Shown in pieces: positions 8,808-17,256 of a stretch of 64,000 bases of DNA (position 1 is its first letter; every line of letters starts with the position of its first letter). The notes under the pieces are model-generated. The model made no database searches and was not told the origin of the DNA. It saw nothing but the letters and a program-made list of their open reading frames with translations. The translations under genes were made by a program, and so were the position numbers. Location: NCBI RefSeq assembly GCF_029893805.1, contig NZ_JARXYP010000002.1, positions 4,154,001 through 4,218,000 of the forward strand, written 5' to 3'. This DNA is from Streptomyces sp. SAI-135 (GTDB lineage: Bacteria; Actinomycetota; Actinomycetes; Streptomycetales; Streptomycetaceae).

Positions 8808-9386
8808 ATGGGACAAGCAGGAATGGCGGAGGCGGCCGTCCGCTATCTCAGGTCGGGCAAGGGCCGCCCCGTCGAGGCGCTGCCCCGGCCCGAGCTCCGG
8901 TGCGTCCGCGAGGACGAGCGGGCGCCGGTCGACCCGGCCGGGTTCCGGCAGGTGCTGGGCGAGTTCGCGACCGGGGTCACGGTGATCACGGCCCCCGGCA
9001 CGCCGCCCGCCGGTTTCGCCTGCCAGTCCTTCTCCTCCCTCTCCCTCGACCCCCCGCTCGTCGCCTTCATGGTCGGCCGGGCGTCGACGACCTGGCCGCG
9101 CATCGCCCGGGCGGGCGTCTTCTGCGTGAACGTGCTGAGTGCGGACCAGGGCGGGCTGTGCAGGGCGTTCGCGGTGAGCGGCGCGGACAAGTTCGCGGGC
9201 GTCGCCCACGACCCGGCCCCGGCCTCCGGCGCCCCGCGCCTCGCCGGCACGCTCGCGTGGATCGACTGCACGATCCACGCGGTGCACACCGGCGGGGACC
9301 ACCTCATCGTGGTGGGGCGGGTGGCGGAGCTGGGGACCGGCGAGGGCGAGGCCCCGCTGCTGTTCCACCGGGGCCGGTTCCTCTAG
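8808..9386 (+). CDS. Flavin reductase-like FMN-binding protein (HpaC/HsaB type)
   Basis: 192 residues; ATG 8808 is preferred, with GTG 8805 and ATG 8823 possible. After a 45-residue extension the sequence FRQVLGEFATGVTVITA, GFACQSFSSLSLDPPLVAFMV and VGRVAELGTGEG match the split-barrel flavin reductases that supply reduced flavin to two-component monooxygenases. No oxygenase partner is beside it, so the partner must be encoded elsewhere (the FMO-like gene at 2765 is a single-component type). Its stop shares bases with the convergent transporter stop (CTAG). Confidence 0.85.
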   Translation: MGQAGMAEAAVRYLRSGKGRPVEALPRPELRCVREDERAPVDPAGFRQVLGEFATGVTVITAPGTPPAGFACQSFSSLSLDPPLVAFMVGRASTTWPRIARAGVFCVNVLSADQGGLCRAFAVSGADKFAGVAHDPAPASGAPRLAGTLAWIDCTIHAVHTGGDHLIVVGRVAELGTGEGEAPLLFHRGRFL

Positions 9387-10690
9387 GCCGTCGCCGCCAG
9401 GGTCACCGCGGCCGGCCGCCGCCGGATCACCAGGGCCATCAGCGCCGCCGCCGCGCACAGCGCTCCCGACGCGTACCAGACCATGTCGTAGGTGCCGAAG
9501 ACGTCCCGGGCCACGCCGCCGAGGAAGGCGATCAGGGCCGCGCCGACCTGGTGGGAGGCGAGGACCCAGCCGAAGACGATGGCGCTGTCGTCGCCGTACT
9601 GCTCACGGCACAGGGCGACGGTGGGCGGGACGGTGGCGACCCAGTCGAGGCCGTAGAAGACGATGAAGAAGAGCATCGGCGGGTGCACCGAGGGGGCCAG
9701 GAGCATGGGCAGGAACAGGAGCGAGATGCCGCGCAGGGCGTAGTAGACGGCGAGCAGACGGCGCGGCTCGAAGCGGTCGGTGAACCAGCCGGAGGCCACC
9801 GTGCCGACGACGTCGAAGACGCCGATGACCGCCAGCAGCGAGGCGGCGGCCGTCACCGGCATGCCGTGGTCGTGGGCGGCGGGCACGAAGTGGGTCTGGA
9901 CCAGGCCGTTGGTGGAGGCACCGCAGATCGCGAAGGTGCCGGCGAGCAGCCAGAACGGGCCCGTGCGGGCGGCCTTGAACAGGACCGTGACCGCCCTGCG
10001 CGCGGCGCCCTGGACCGGCGCCGGCTTCGGCACGAACTCCTTGGCGCCGTAGGGCCGCAGCCCCACGTCGGCCGGGTGGTCGCGCAGCAGCAGCCAGACG
10101 AAGGGGACCACCGCGAGGGCGGCGAGCGCGACCGTGATCGCCGCCGGGCGCCAGTCGTGCTTCTCCACCATCCAGGACAGCACCGGCAGGAAGATCAGCT
10201 GGCCGGAGGCGGAGGCGGCGGTCAGGATGCCGGTGACCAGGCCGCGCCGCTCGGTGAACCAGCGGTTGGTGACGGTCGCGGCGAAGGCCAGCGCCATCGA
10301 GCCGCTGCCGAGGCCGACGAGCAGGCCCCAGTAGAGCATCAGCTGCCAGGCGGCCGTCATCCACACGGTCAGGCCCGAGCCGACCGCGATGACGGTCAGG
10401 GCGACCGCGACGACCCGCCGGATGCCGAAGCGGTCCATCAGCGCCGCCGCGAAGGGCGCGGTCAGGCCGTACAGCGCGAGGTTGACGGAGACGGCCGCGC
10501 CGATGGTGCCGCGCGACCAGCCGAAGTCCTCGTGCAGGGGGTCGATGAGCAGGCCGGGCAGGGAGCGGAAGGCGGCCGCGCCGATGATCGTCACGAAGGT
10601 GACGGCGGCGACGAACCAGGCGCGGTGGATGCGTGATCCCCCGGGGGACCGGGTTTCCTCGACGGCTGCGGCTTCGGTTGTCTGGGTCAC
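9383..10690 (-). CDS. MFS transporter (monocarboxylate/oxalate-formate-like)
   Basis: 435 residues from GTG 10690 with about twelve hydrophobic segments in two blocks separated by a central loop near residues 205-230 (HPADVGLRPYG). FGWSRGTIGAAVS and DRFGIRRVV fit the family of Major Facilitator carboxylate transporters. It is divergent from the AraC-type regulator and convergent with the flavin reductase. Uptake of the regional pathway's acid substrate is an attractive inference, but the upstream region lacks the CTGAC-N5-GTCAG operator. Confidence 0.85.
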   Translation of the reverse strand: MTQTTEAAAVEETRSPGGSRIHRAWFVAAVTFVTIIGAAAFRSLPGLLIDPLHEDFGWSRGTIGAAVSVNLALYGLTAPFAAALMDRFGIRRVVAVALTVIAVGSGLTVWMTAAWQLMLYWGLLVGLGSGSMALAFAATVTNRWFTERRGLVTGILTAASASGQLIFLPVLSWMVEKHDWRPAAITVALAALAVVPFVWLLLRDHPADVGLRPYGAKEFVPKPAPVQGAARRAVTVLFKAARTGPFWLLAGTFAICGASTNGLVQTHFVPAAHDHGMPVTAAASLLAVIGVFDVVGTVASGWFTDRFEPRRLLAVYYALRGISLLFLPMLLAPSVHPPMLFFIVFYGLDWVATVPPTVALCREQYGDDSAIVFGWVLASHQVGAALIAFLGGVARDVFGTYDMVWYASGALCAAAALMALVIRRRPAAVTLAATA

Positions 10691-10726
10691 GACATAGAGC
10701 TTGCGGCCCGCGGCCCGGCGGATCCA

Positions 10727-10761
10727 TTGGCCCGAAGGACAGTATTCGTTAGGATCGGGCC
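10727..10761 (+). promoter_or_regulatory. Probable sigma-70-type promoter giving a leaderless regulator mRNA
   Basis: TTGGCC (10727-10732) and TAGGAT (10750-10755) are separated by 17 bp, putting the expected start of transcription at about 10762, the A of the ATG. A 7-bp inverted repeat GGCCCGA (10729-10735)/TCGGGCC (10755-10761) brackets the same interval and could be an autoregulatory operator. No Shine-Dalgarno precedes the ATG. Confidence 0.45.
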
Positions 10762-11742
10762 ATGAAGCCGCACCGCGTCGTCGTCCTCGCCATGGACGGA
10801 GTGCTCCCCTTCGAGCTGGGCATCCCGCACCGCATCTTCGGCCGCCCCAGGGACACCGAGGGGCGGCGGCTGTACGACGTCGTCACCTGCTCGATCCGCC
10901 CGCCGGGCCCGGTGCAGACCGACGCCGACTTCGCCGTCCAGGTCGAGCACGGCCCGGAGGCCCTGGCCACCGCGGACACCGTGATCGTCCCGGCGTCGTA
11001 CGAACTGGGCCCGGTCTTCGAGCAGGGCCGGCTGACCGACGAACTGGCCGCCGCCCTCGCCCACATCCGCCCCGGCACCCGGCTCGCCTCGATCTGCACC
11101 GGCGTCTACGTCCTGGCCGCCGCCGGCTTCCTCGACGGCCGCCCCGCCACCACGCACTGGGCCGACTCCGACCGCCTCCAGCGGCTCTTCCCGCAGATCA
11201 GGGTCGACCCGGACGTCCTGTTCATCGACGACGGGGACGTCCTGACCTCCGCGGGCGTCGCGGCCGGCATCGACCTGTGCCTGCACATGGTGCGCCGCGA
11301 CCACGGCACGGCGGTCGCCACCGACGTGGCCCGCCGCACCGTCGTACCGCCGCACCGCGACGGCGGTCAGGCGCAGTACATCCACCGGCCCGTGCCCGAC
11401 CCGCAGCAGTCGACCACGACCTCGGCGCGGGCCTGGGCGCTGGGCCGTCTGCACGAGCCGATCCAGCTGCGGGACATGGCCGAGCAGGAGGCGATGTCGG
11501 TGCGCACCTTCACCCGGCGCTTCCGCGAGGAGGTCGGCGTCAGCCCCGGCCAGTGGCTCACCCAGCAGCGAGTGGAGCGGGCCCGGCACCTCCTGGAGTC
11601 CACCGACCTCTCCGTCGACCAGGTCGCCCAGGACGCGGGCTTCGGCACCGCCCAGTCGATGCGCCAGCACCTTCAGGCGGCCCTCGGCGTCACCCCGACC
11701 GCGTACCGGCGCACGTTCCGGGCCGGGGCCCTCAGCAGCTAG
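10762..11742 (+). CDS. GlxA family AraC-type regulator
   Basis: 326 residues. The N-terminal half is a DJ-1/PfpI-like domain (VVVLAMDGVLPFELGIP, then ASICTGVYVLAAAGFLDGRPATTHW with the elbow cysteine), used as a ligand sensor in this family. The C-terminal AraC double helix-turn-helix runs from about residue 225 (RTFTRRFREEVGVSPGQWL, VDQVAQDAGFGTAQSMRQHL). It is divergent from the MFS transporter, which is its most likely target. The stop overlaps the convergent dehydrogenase stop as CTAG. Confidence 0.9.
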   Translation: MKPHRVVVLAMDGVLPFELGIPHRIFGRPRDTEGRRLYDVVTCSIRPPGPVQTDADFAVQVEHGPEALATADTVIVPASYELGPVFEQGRLTDELAAALAHIRPGTRLASICTGVYVLAAAGFLDGRPATTHWADSDRLQRLFPQIRVDPDVLFIDDGDVLTSAGVAAGIDLCLHMVRRDHGTAVATDVARRTVVPPHRDGGQAQYIHRPVPDPQQSTTTSARAWALGRLHEPIQLRDMAEQEAMSVRTFTRRFREEVGVSPGQWLTQQRVERARHLLESTDLSVDQVAQDAGFGTAQSMRQHLQAALGVTPTAYRRTFRAGALSS

Positions 11743-12788
11743 AAGGTCAGCACCCCCCGGGCCACCCGCCCCGCCTCGGCGTCGCCCACGGCCTTCTCGA
11801 AGTCCTCGATCGGGTAGGTCTCGGTGACCAGCTCGTCGAGGAGCAGCCGGCCCTGCCGGTAGAGCTCGGCGTAGAGCGGGATGTCGCGCTGCGGGCGGGA
11901 GGAGCCGTAGCGGCAGCCCAGGACCGACTTGTCCAGGTAGAGGGAGGAGACGAGGAAGGCGGCCTCGGCCCCCGACGGAGGCACCCCGAGCAGCACGGCC
12001 TGGCCGTGCCGGTCGAGCAGGTCGATCGCCTGGCGGATCAGCTCCACGCGGCCCACGCACTCGAAGGCGTGGTCGGCCCCGGTGGGCAGCAGCTCCCGCA
12101 CGCCCTCCGTGGAGGTCAGGAAGTCCGTCGCCCCGAACTGCCGGGCCGCCGCCTCCTTCGCCGGGTTGGCGTCCACGGCGACGATCCGTGACGCCCCCGC
12201 GATCCGGGCCCCCTGGATCACGTTGAGCCCGATCCCCCCGGTCCCGATCACCAGCACGCTTTCCCCCCGGTCCACCCGGGCCCGGTTGAGCACGGCCCCC
12301 ACGCCGGTCAGCACCCCGCACCCGATGAGCGCGGCGGACGTCAGCGGGAGCTCCTCGGGGATCCGGACCGCCTGCACGGCCTTCACCACGGTCCGTTCCG
12401 CGAAGGCGGAGTTGCAGGCGAACTGGAACAGCCGCTCGCCGCCCCGTGAGAACAGCCTCCGGGGCCGCCCGATGGCCTTGCGGCACATGGTCGGCCGCCC
12501 CCGGTCGCAGTCGGCGCAGGCACCGCAGTTGGCGAGGGTGGACAGCGCCACGTGGTCACCTGGCCCGACATGCGTGACCCCCTCCCCCACCGCCTCCACC
12601 ACGCCCGCGCCCTCATGCCCCAGCACCACCGGGACCGGGAACGGAATGGTCCCGTCCACGACGGACAGGTCGCTGTGGCACAGCCCGGCCGCCGCGATCG
12701 CGACCCGCACCTCGCCCGGCCCCGGGTCCCCCACCTCCAGATCGTCGACGACCTGGACCTGTCTCCCGTCGAACAGCACGCCGCGCAT
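11739..12788 (-). CDS. Zinc-dependent alcohol dehydrogenase
   Basis: 349 residues, medium-chain dehydrogenase fold. Catalytic zinc ligands Cys37 (GLCHSD) and His58-Glu59 (GHEGAG) and the four structural-zinc cysteines at 88, 91, 94 and 102 are all present, as is the nucleotide-binding GTGGIGLNVIQGA near residue 175. It resembles class III/aryl-alcohol dehydrogenases, oxidising an alcohol with NAD(P)+. The ATG overlaps the preceding acyl-CoA dehydrogenase stop by one base (TGATG), so both come from one message with the SDR further upstream. Confidence 0.9.
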   Translation of the reverse strand: MRGVLFDGRQVQVVDDLEVGDPGPGEVRVAIAAAGLCHSDLSVVDGTIPFPVPVVLGHEGAGVVEAVGEGVTHVGPGDHVALSTLANCGACADCDRGRPTMCRKAIGRPRRLFSRGGERLFQFACNSAFAERTVVKAVQAVRIPEELPLTSAALIGCGVLTGVGAVLNRARVDRGESVLVIGTGGIGLNVIQGARIAGASRIVAVDANPAKEAAARQFGATDFLTSTEGVRELLPTGADHAFECVGRVELIRQAIDLLDRHGQAVLLGVPPSGAEAAFLVSSLYLDKSVLGCRYGSSRPQRDIPLYAELYRQGRLLLDELVTETYPIEDFEKAVGDAEAGRVARGVLTF

Positions 12789-13939
12789 CACACGACCCCC
12801 TTGGGTTCCCTGGGCAGACCGAGCACGCGCTCGGCGATGATGGTGCGCTGGATCTGGTCCGAGCCGCCGTAGATGGTGTCGGCCCGTGAGAACAGGAACA
12901 GCTGCTGGAGCGCGTCGAGTCCGTACGGTGCGGAAGCGGTCCAGTCCCCGGGCCCGACCGTGGCCCGCGCCCCGCGCACGAGCATCGCCAGCTCCCCGAG
13001 CCGCTGATGCCAGCCCGCCCACAGCAGCTTGGCGACACTGGAGGCCCCGGCGTCCCCCGAATCCCCGAGCGTGCGCAGGGCGTTCCAGCGCATGGTCCGC
13101 AGCTCGGCCCACTGCCGCACGAGCAGAGCGCGTACGACGGGATCGGCGACCGCGCCGGTACGTACGGCGGTCTGCACCACCTGGGTCAACTCCTGCGCGA
13201 ACCCGATCTGCTGGGCCAGCGTGGAGACTCCCCGCTCGAACCCGAGCAGGCTCATCGCCACCCGCCAGCCGTTCCCCTCGCCTCCGACGACATGGTCCGC
13301 GCGCGCGTGCGCCCCGTCGAAGAAGACCTCGTTGAACTCACTGGTCCCGGTCAGCTGCCGGATCGGCCGCACCTCGATGCGCCCCGGCTGGTCCATGGGC
13401 ACGAGCAGGAAGGTCAGCCCGTGATGCCGCCGGGACTGCGGATCGGTCCGGGCGAGGACGAAACACCAGTCCGCCTCGTGGGCGAGGGACGTCCAGATCT
13501 TCTGCCCGGTGATCCGGTACGTGCCGTCCCCGCCCCGCGCGGCCCTGGTCCGCACCCCGGCGAGATCGGACCCGGCGCCGGGTTCGCTGTACCCCTGGCA
13601 CCACAGCTCCTCCCCGGCGGCGACGGGAGGCAGGAACCGGGCCTTCTGCTCGTCGCTGCCGTGCGCGAGAAGCGTCGGCGCGAGCAGCTTCTCCCCGATG
13701 TGCCCGGACCGAGCGGGCGCCCCGGACCGCGCGTACTCCTCCGCCCAGACGACCTGCTGCGTGAGCGTGGCAGTCCGGTTCCCGTACCCGGCCTCACCCC
13801 AACCGAGCCCGACCCACCCGGACTTACCTAGTGTCCGCTCCCAGGCACGCCGGTCCTGAGAGCCATCGACATGGCCGGAAAGCCATTCCCGCACTTCGGT
13901 ACGGAACGTCTCGTCATCGTCGCCGAATCCAAAGTCCAC
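12788..13939 (-). CDS. Acyl-CoA dehydrogenase, heteromeric FadE-type subunit
   Basis: 383 residues from GTG 13939. Family motifs: WCQGYSEPGAGSDLAGVRTRA and KIWTSLAHEADWC (FAD and substrate site), GFERG, and a C-terminal YGGSDQIQRTIIAERVLGLP. The glutamate that serves as base in medium-chain enzymes (YEGTxQIQR) is Gly here, as in subunits of actinobacterial alpha2beta2 dehydrogenases for steroid or branched side chains, where a partner supplies function. Candidate partners are the proteins at 17257 and 18237. Coupled to the alcohol dehydrogenase. Confidence 0.87.
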   Translation of the reverse strand: MDFGFGDDDETFRTEVREWLSGHVDGSQDRRAWERTLGKSGWVGLGWGEAGYGNRTATLTQQVVWAEEYARSGAPARSGHIGEKLLAPTLLAHGSDEQKARFLPPVAAGEELWCQGYSEPGAGSDLAGVRTRAARGGDGTYRITGQKIWTSLAHEADWCFVLARTDPQSRRHHGLTFLLVPMDQPGRIEVRPIRQLTGTSEFNEVFFDGAHARADHVVGGEGNGWRVAMSLLGFERGVSTLAQQIGFAQELTQVVQTAVRTGAVADPVVRALLVRQWAELRTMRWNALRTLGDSGDAGASSVAKLLWAGWHQRLGELAMLVRGARATVGPGDWTASAPYGLDALQQLFLFSRADTIYGGSDQIQRTIIAERVLGLPREPKGVV

Positions 13940-13977
13940 GAACGTCTCCTCTCAACACCGACCGCGTTGAACTCCCC

Positions 13978-14070
13978 CAGGGGCGCGGGTGCCCCTCCCG
14001 ACAGGCCGGCCCGAACTCCCCAGGGGCGCGGGGAACTGCCCGACCAGCCACAACGAACCCGCAGCCGCCC
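13978..14070 (+). repeat. Intergenic GGGGCGCGGGGAACTG repeat, one good and one degenerate copy
   Basis: The good copy begins near 14018 (CCCCAGGGGCGCGGGGAACT followed by GCCCGACCAGCC and a run ending GCAGCCGCCC). A shortened relative starts at 13978. It fills the 151-bp gap between the SDR and the acyl-CoA dehydrogenase, both on the minus strand. Other copies: 18166, 24285, 24361, 41590, 45719. Confidence 0.75.
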
Positions 14071-14090
14071 GCCCCCGCACCCCCGACCCC

Positions 14091-14957
14091 TCACGCGCCC
14101 GGCCCCGAGAGCAACGGCATCGGATCCACCCCCACACTCCCCGGCAGGAACTGCGCGATCGACTCCGGCGTCCACCCGCCGGAGGCGTACGCGGCACGCA
14201 ACTCCCGCGGCTGCGCCCACACCGCGATCTTCGGCCCCGCCACGGTGTACACCTGCCCGGTGACCTCCCGGGCCCGCTCGGACAGCAGATAGACCACCAT
14301 GGCGGCCACGTCCTCCGGCTCCCCGATCTCCGTCAGCTCGAAGGGGACGTTCGCCGACATCCGCGTACGGGCGACCGGCGCCACGGCGTTCGCGGTCACT
14401 CCGTACTTGTGCATCGCGAGCGCGGCACTGCGGACCAGCGAGATGATCCCCCCTTTCGCGGCACTGTAATTGGCCTGCGAGAAGGACCCCTGGTGATTTC
14501 CGCTGGTGAATCCGATCAACGTGCCGGCCCGCTGCTGCCGCATCACCGCGCAGGCCGCCCGGAAAACAGTGAACGTCCCCTTCAAGTGGGTCGCGAGAAC
14601 GGGATCCCATTCCTCCTCGGACATGTTGAACAGCATCCGCTCACGGAGGATCCCGGCCACGCAGACCACGCCGTCGAGCCGCCCGTAGGAGGACAAGGCG
14701 GTGTCGACGACCCGCTGTCCGCCCGCCATCGTCGAGATGTCGTCGGCCACGGCGACGGCCTCACCGCCGGCGGCCTCGATCTCCTTCACCACCCCGGAGG
14801 CGATCTCGCTCGCGGGGGAGGCTCCGTCGATCGAGACGCCGTAGTCGTTGACGACGACCCGTGCCCCCTCGCCCGCCGCGGCCAGCGCCACCGCCCGCCC
14901 GATCCCCCGTCCCGCGCCGGTCACGGCGACGACCCTGTCTGCCAAGAAGTTCCCCAC
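14091..14957 (-). CDS. SDR family 3-hydroxyacyl-CoA dehydrogenase-like enzyme (MFE-2 type)
   Basis: 288 residues from GTG 14957. Cofactor motif GAGRGIG at 14-20, VVVNDYG typical of the dehydrogenase part of peroxisomal multifunctional enzyme 2, and the catalytic Ser152, Tyr164 and Lys168 (SQANYSAAKGG). Such enzymes oxidise a 3-hydroxyacyl-CoA or a hydroxylated ring with NAD+. The last 45 residues extend past the usual SDR fold. First gene of a probable leftward operon with the acyl-CoA and alcohol dehydrogenases; an operator copy lies 23 bp upstream of its start. Confidence 0.88.
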   Translation of the reverse strand: MGNFLADRVVAVTGAGRGIGRAVALAAAGEGARVVVNDYGVSIDGASPASEIASGVVKEIEAAGGEAVAVADDISTMAGGQRVVDTALSSYGRLDGVVCVAGILRERMLFNMSEEEWDPVLATHLKGTFTVFRAACAVMRQQRAGTLIGFTSGNHQGSFSQANYSAAKGGIISLVRSAALAMHKYGVTANAVAPVARTRMSANVPFELTEIGEPEDVAAMVVYLLSERAREVTGQVYTVAGPKIAVWAQPRELRAAYASGGWTPESIAQFLPGSVGVDPMPLLSGPGA

Positions 14958-14979
14958 GCCCGGCCCCTTCCCGCGGTTT

Positions 14980-15011
14980 CTGACGGACCGTTAGATTCTA
15001 TGACCCGTCAG
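14980..15011. promoter_or_regulatory. CTGAC-N5-GTCAG operator plus a half-site between SDR and cyclase
   Basis: CTGACGGACCGTTAG (14980-14994) matches with one base changed in the right arm. A second right arm, CCCGTCAGAT, ends at 15013 but its left partner is poor, so only one full site is supported. The position serves both the leftward SDR and the rightward cyclase gene. Confidence 0.6.
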
Positions 15012-15042
15012 ATGTGCGGACACAAGCCCCGGGGAGGGCCCG

Positions 15043-15969
15043 ATGTCACTTCCGGCCGCGTTCCACGACATCGCCAAGCGCGTGAACAACTGGGGGCGTT
15101 GGGGCGCCGCCGACGAGATCGGCACCCTGAACCTGATCACCGACGAGGTCGTCCGCGAGGCCGCCGCGACCGTCAGGACCGGCCGCCGCGTCCCCCTGGC
15201 GCTCCCCCTGAAGCAGGACGGTGTGCAGACCGGGATGATGCCGGGCCGGGTCAACCCGCTGCACGCGATGGTGCAGATCAACCAGGAGATCTTCGGCCCG
15301 GGGACGGTGGCGTGCAGCGACGACGCGGTGACCATGGGCCTTCAGGCGGCCACCCACTGGGACGCGCTCACCCATGTCTCGCACTCGGGCCTGCTCTACA
15401 ACGGCCGCCCGGCCGGCACCATCACCCCGCACGGCGGCGCCGAGTTCGGCGGTATCGACAAGGCACGGCACGTCGTCTCGCGCGGGGTGCTGCTCGACGT
15501 GGCCCGCGCGCGGGGGGTGGACCGCCTCGACGGGGGGCACGCCGTGACCCCCGAGGACCTGGAGGCCGCCGAGGAACTCGCGGGCACGCGGGTGCGCGCC
15601 GGGGACGTCGTGCTCGTACGGACCGGGCAGATCCAGGTGTATCTCGCCGGGGACAGGGAGGCGTACGCCCATCCGTCGCCGGGGCTGTCGGTCCGCACCC
15701 CGGAGTGGTTCCACGCGCGCGATGTGGCCGCGGTCGCCAACGACACCCTCACGTTCGAGATCTTCCCGCCCGAGATCGAGGACCTGTGGCTGCCCGTGCA
15801 CGCGCTGGACCTGGTGGAGATGGGGATGCTCCAGGGCCAGAACTGGAACCTGGAGGAATTGTCCACAGCCTGTGGAGAAGCCGGCCGGTACGCGTTCCTG
15901 CTGTCGGCGATGCCCGAGCCGTTCGTCGGCGGCACCGGAACACCCGTGGCCCCGGTGGCCGTTCTGTGA
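15043..15969 (+). CDS. Cyclase family protein (metal-dependent hydrolase, KynB-like)
   Basis: 308 residues; GGGGAGG lies 5 nt before the ATG. The metal site is a variant of HxGTHxDxxxH: ATHWDALTHVSHSG gives His105, Asp107 and His111. The family includes kynurenine formamidase and various amidohydrolase or lactone-type activities, all using Mn or Zn. A role opening or releasing an intermediate of the surrounding catabolic pathway is inferred from the shared operator, not from the protein itself. Confidence 0.85.
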   Translation: MSLPAAFHDIAKRVNNWGRWGAADEIGTLNLITDEVVREAAATVRTGRRVPLALPLKQDGVQTGMMPGRVNPLHAMVQINQEIFGPGTVACSDDAVTMGLQAATHWDALTHVSHSGLLYNGRPAGTITPHGGAEFGGIDKARHVVSRGVLLDVARARGVDRLDGGHAVTPEDLEAAEELAGTRVRAGDVVLVRTGQIQVYLAGDREAYAHPSPGLSVRTPEWFHARDVAAVANDTLTFEIFPPEIEDLWLPVHALDLVEMGMLQGQNWNLEELSTACGEAGRYAFLLSAMPEPFVGGTGTPVAPVAVL

Positions 15970-16285
15970 GGAGTCGGCCGGCGGCGCGCATGTCCGCCCC
16001 GAGCACGGCATCGCGCGCCGCCGTCATCGACTTCCTTCCGCCCTGAGGAAATCGACACCGCGTCACGATCCGCACTCGTCGAGGGCTCCCGTCACCGAAC
16101 CCCTCGGCGTCCCCTCGCGGCGAATCGCCGACCACAAGCGTCATCAATCGAACACGTTGAGTCAACAGCCGTACGGGGATTTATTACTTACGACCCATTT
16201 GTCACGACCGCGCACGGGTGCACGTCCCGGCGCACCGCCCCGCGGCGAGAAAGAGGTGACGGCGGCCTCTGCCACCGTGCGCCGG
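15970..16285. other. Intergenic region without recognised features
   Basis: 316 bp between convergent genes. A locally AT-rich stretch (about 16160-16200, including GGGGATTTATTACTTACG) stands out. I see no strong hairpin or open frame with coding character. Confidence 0.5.
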
Positions 16286-16762
16286 TCACACCGCCTCGAA
16301 CGCGAACCCCTCGTAGGCCGAGGTGTCGACGCCATAGGTCTCGGCGGCCTTCCGCGGCCGGTCGCAGCGGTCGAGTTCGCACCAGATGCTCTTGCCGACC
16401 CCCTCGGGGCTCCAGCCCCAGCGGTCCGCGAGACCGTCGACAAGGGCCAGGCCGCGGCCGCCGGTCGCGTCACCGTCCACGCAGCGCGGCACCGGGGCCC
16501 GGCCGCTGCGGTCGGCGACCTCCAGACGCACCGTGGCCGACTCCCCTTCGGCGTCCGGCAGGGACAGCCGCAGGACGGCCGGACGGCCCGTGTGCACCAC
16601 GGCGTTGGTGACCAGTTCGGACACCAGCAGGATCAGGGTCTCGGCGACCGGTTCGTCGACCTCTATCCCGGACCCGGCGAGCCGCGAGCGGGCCCACCTC
16701 CGGGCACGTCCCACCTCTGCCGGCTCGGGCCGGATCTCCAGCTGCACTTGAAGCACCTGCAC
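16286..16762 (-). CDS. RsbW/SpoIIAB-like ATP-binding protein
   Basis: 158 residues from GTG 16762. The GHKL ATPase boxes are present: ELVTNAVVHT (Asn53), VADRSG and GGRGLALVDGLADRWG. This is the HATPase_c_2 anti-sigma/serine-kinase type that is abundant in Streptomyces and usually controls sigma factors or STAS proteins. No sigma factor or antagonist is adjacent, so its partner is unknown. A GGTCAT direct repeat lies about 80-95 bp upstream (16835-16858 region). Confidence 0.85.
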   Translation of the reverse strand: MQVLQVQLEIRPEPAEVGRARRWARSRLAGSGIEVDEPVAETLILLVSELVTNAVVHTGRPAVLRLSLPDAEGESATVRLEVADRSGRAPVPRCVDGDATGGRGLALVDGLADRWGWSPEGVGKSIWCELDRCDRPRKAAETYGVDTSAYEGFAFEAV

Positions 16763-17256
16763 CGCTCACACCATCCGAACCGGCGGGCACATGGCCCCGC
16801 GCCTCACGAGGGCCACGATCGTAGCCATTTTTTGCATGACCAGAACAATGACCAAAGCCGGGGTCACAGAACGTGAATCCCTTACGAGACAGCATGGTTG
16901 ACGTACAGTCACGCCAACAAGCGCTTCGGGCATATTCCAGCGCGAAGGAGTACCCGTGCGGGATACTGTGCGACGCCCGTCGCGGGAAGTCGAACAGGCG
17001 GTGGACACAGGCCTTCCCGCCTCGCGAGCAGCGGCGCGCATCGCCGGATCCGGCGCCGCCCCATCGGCAACACCGGCATGGCTCGTGCTCGGAACCACTC
17101 GCATCTCACACAAGGTACCGGAGCGGGACGCCGACTCCAGGACGTGACGAGTCACACATAGGACACAACCCGATATCAACGCTCCGTGATTCCGGTATGC
17201 CACAATCCGCGACATCCGCTGCGGGGGCACCGACGACCGGGCTGGCCGAGAGCGCC
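16763..17256. other. Long intergenic region holding one candidate small ORF
   Basis: 494 bp between the ATP-binding gene and the downstream end of an acyl-CoA dehydrogenase gene. It includes a TTGACG hexamer at 16898-16903 without a well-spaced -10, and the small ORF listed separately. Nothing else is supported. Confidence 0.5.
16956..17147 (+). CDS. Candidate small protein, 63 residues
   Basis: Starts at GTG 16956 with AAGGAG at 16945-16950, an ideal ribosome binding site at 5-nt spacing. The product (starting MRDTVRRPSREVEQAV) is basic at the N-terminus, Ala/Ser-rich in the middle, with no transmembrane segment or motif I recognise. The binding site is the main evidence; without conservation data it may be spurious. 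Confidence 0.35.
   Translation: MRDTVRRPSREVEQAVDTGLPASRAAARIAGSGAAPSATPAWLVLGTTRISHKVPERDADSRT

Noticed and set aside
15001..15011. Second complete CTGAC-N5-GTCAG site between SDR and cyclase
   Set aside because: The left arm reads TCTAT at the required spacing; only the right half-site is present.
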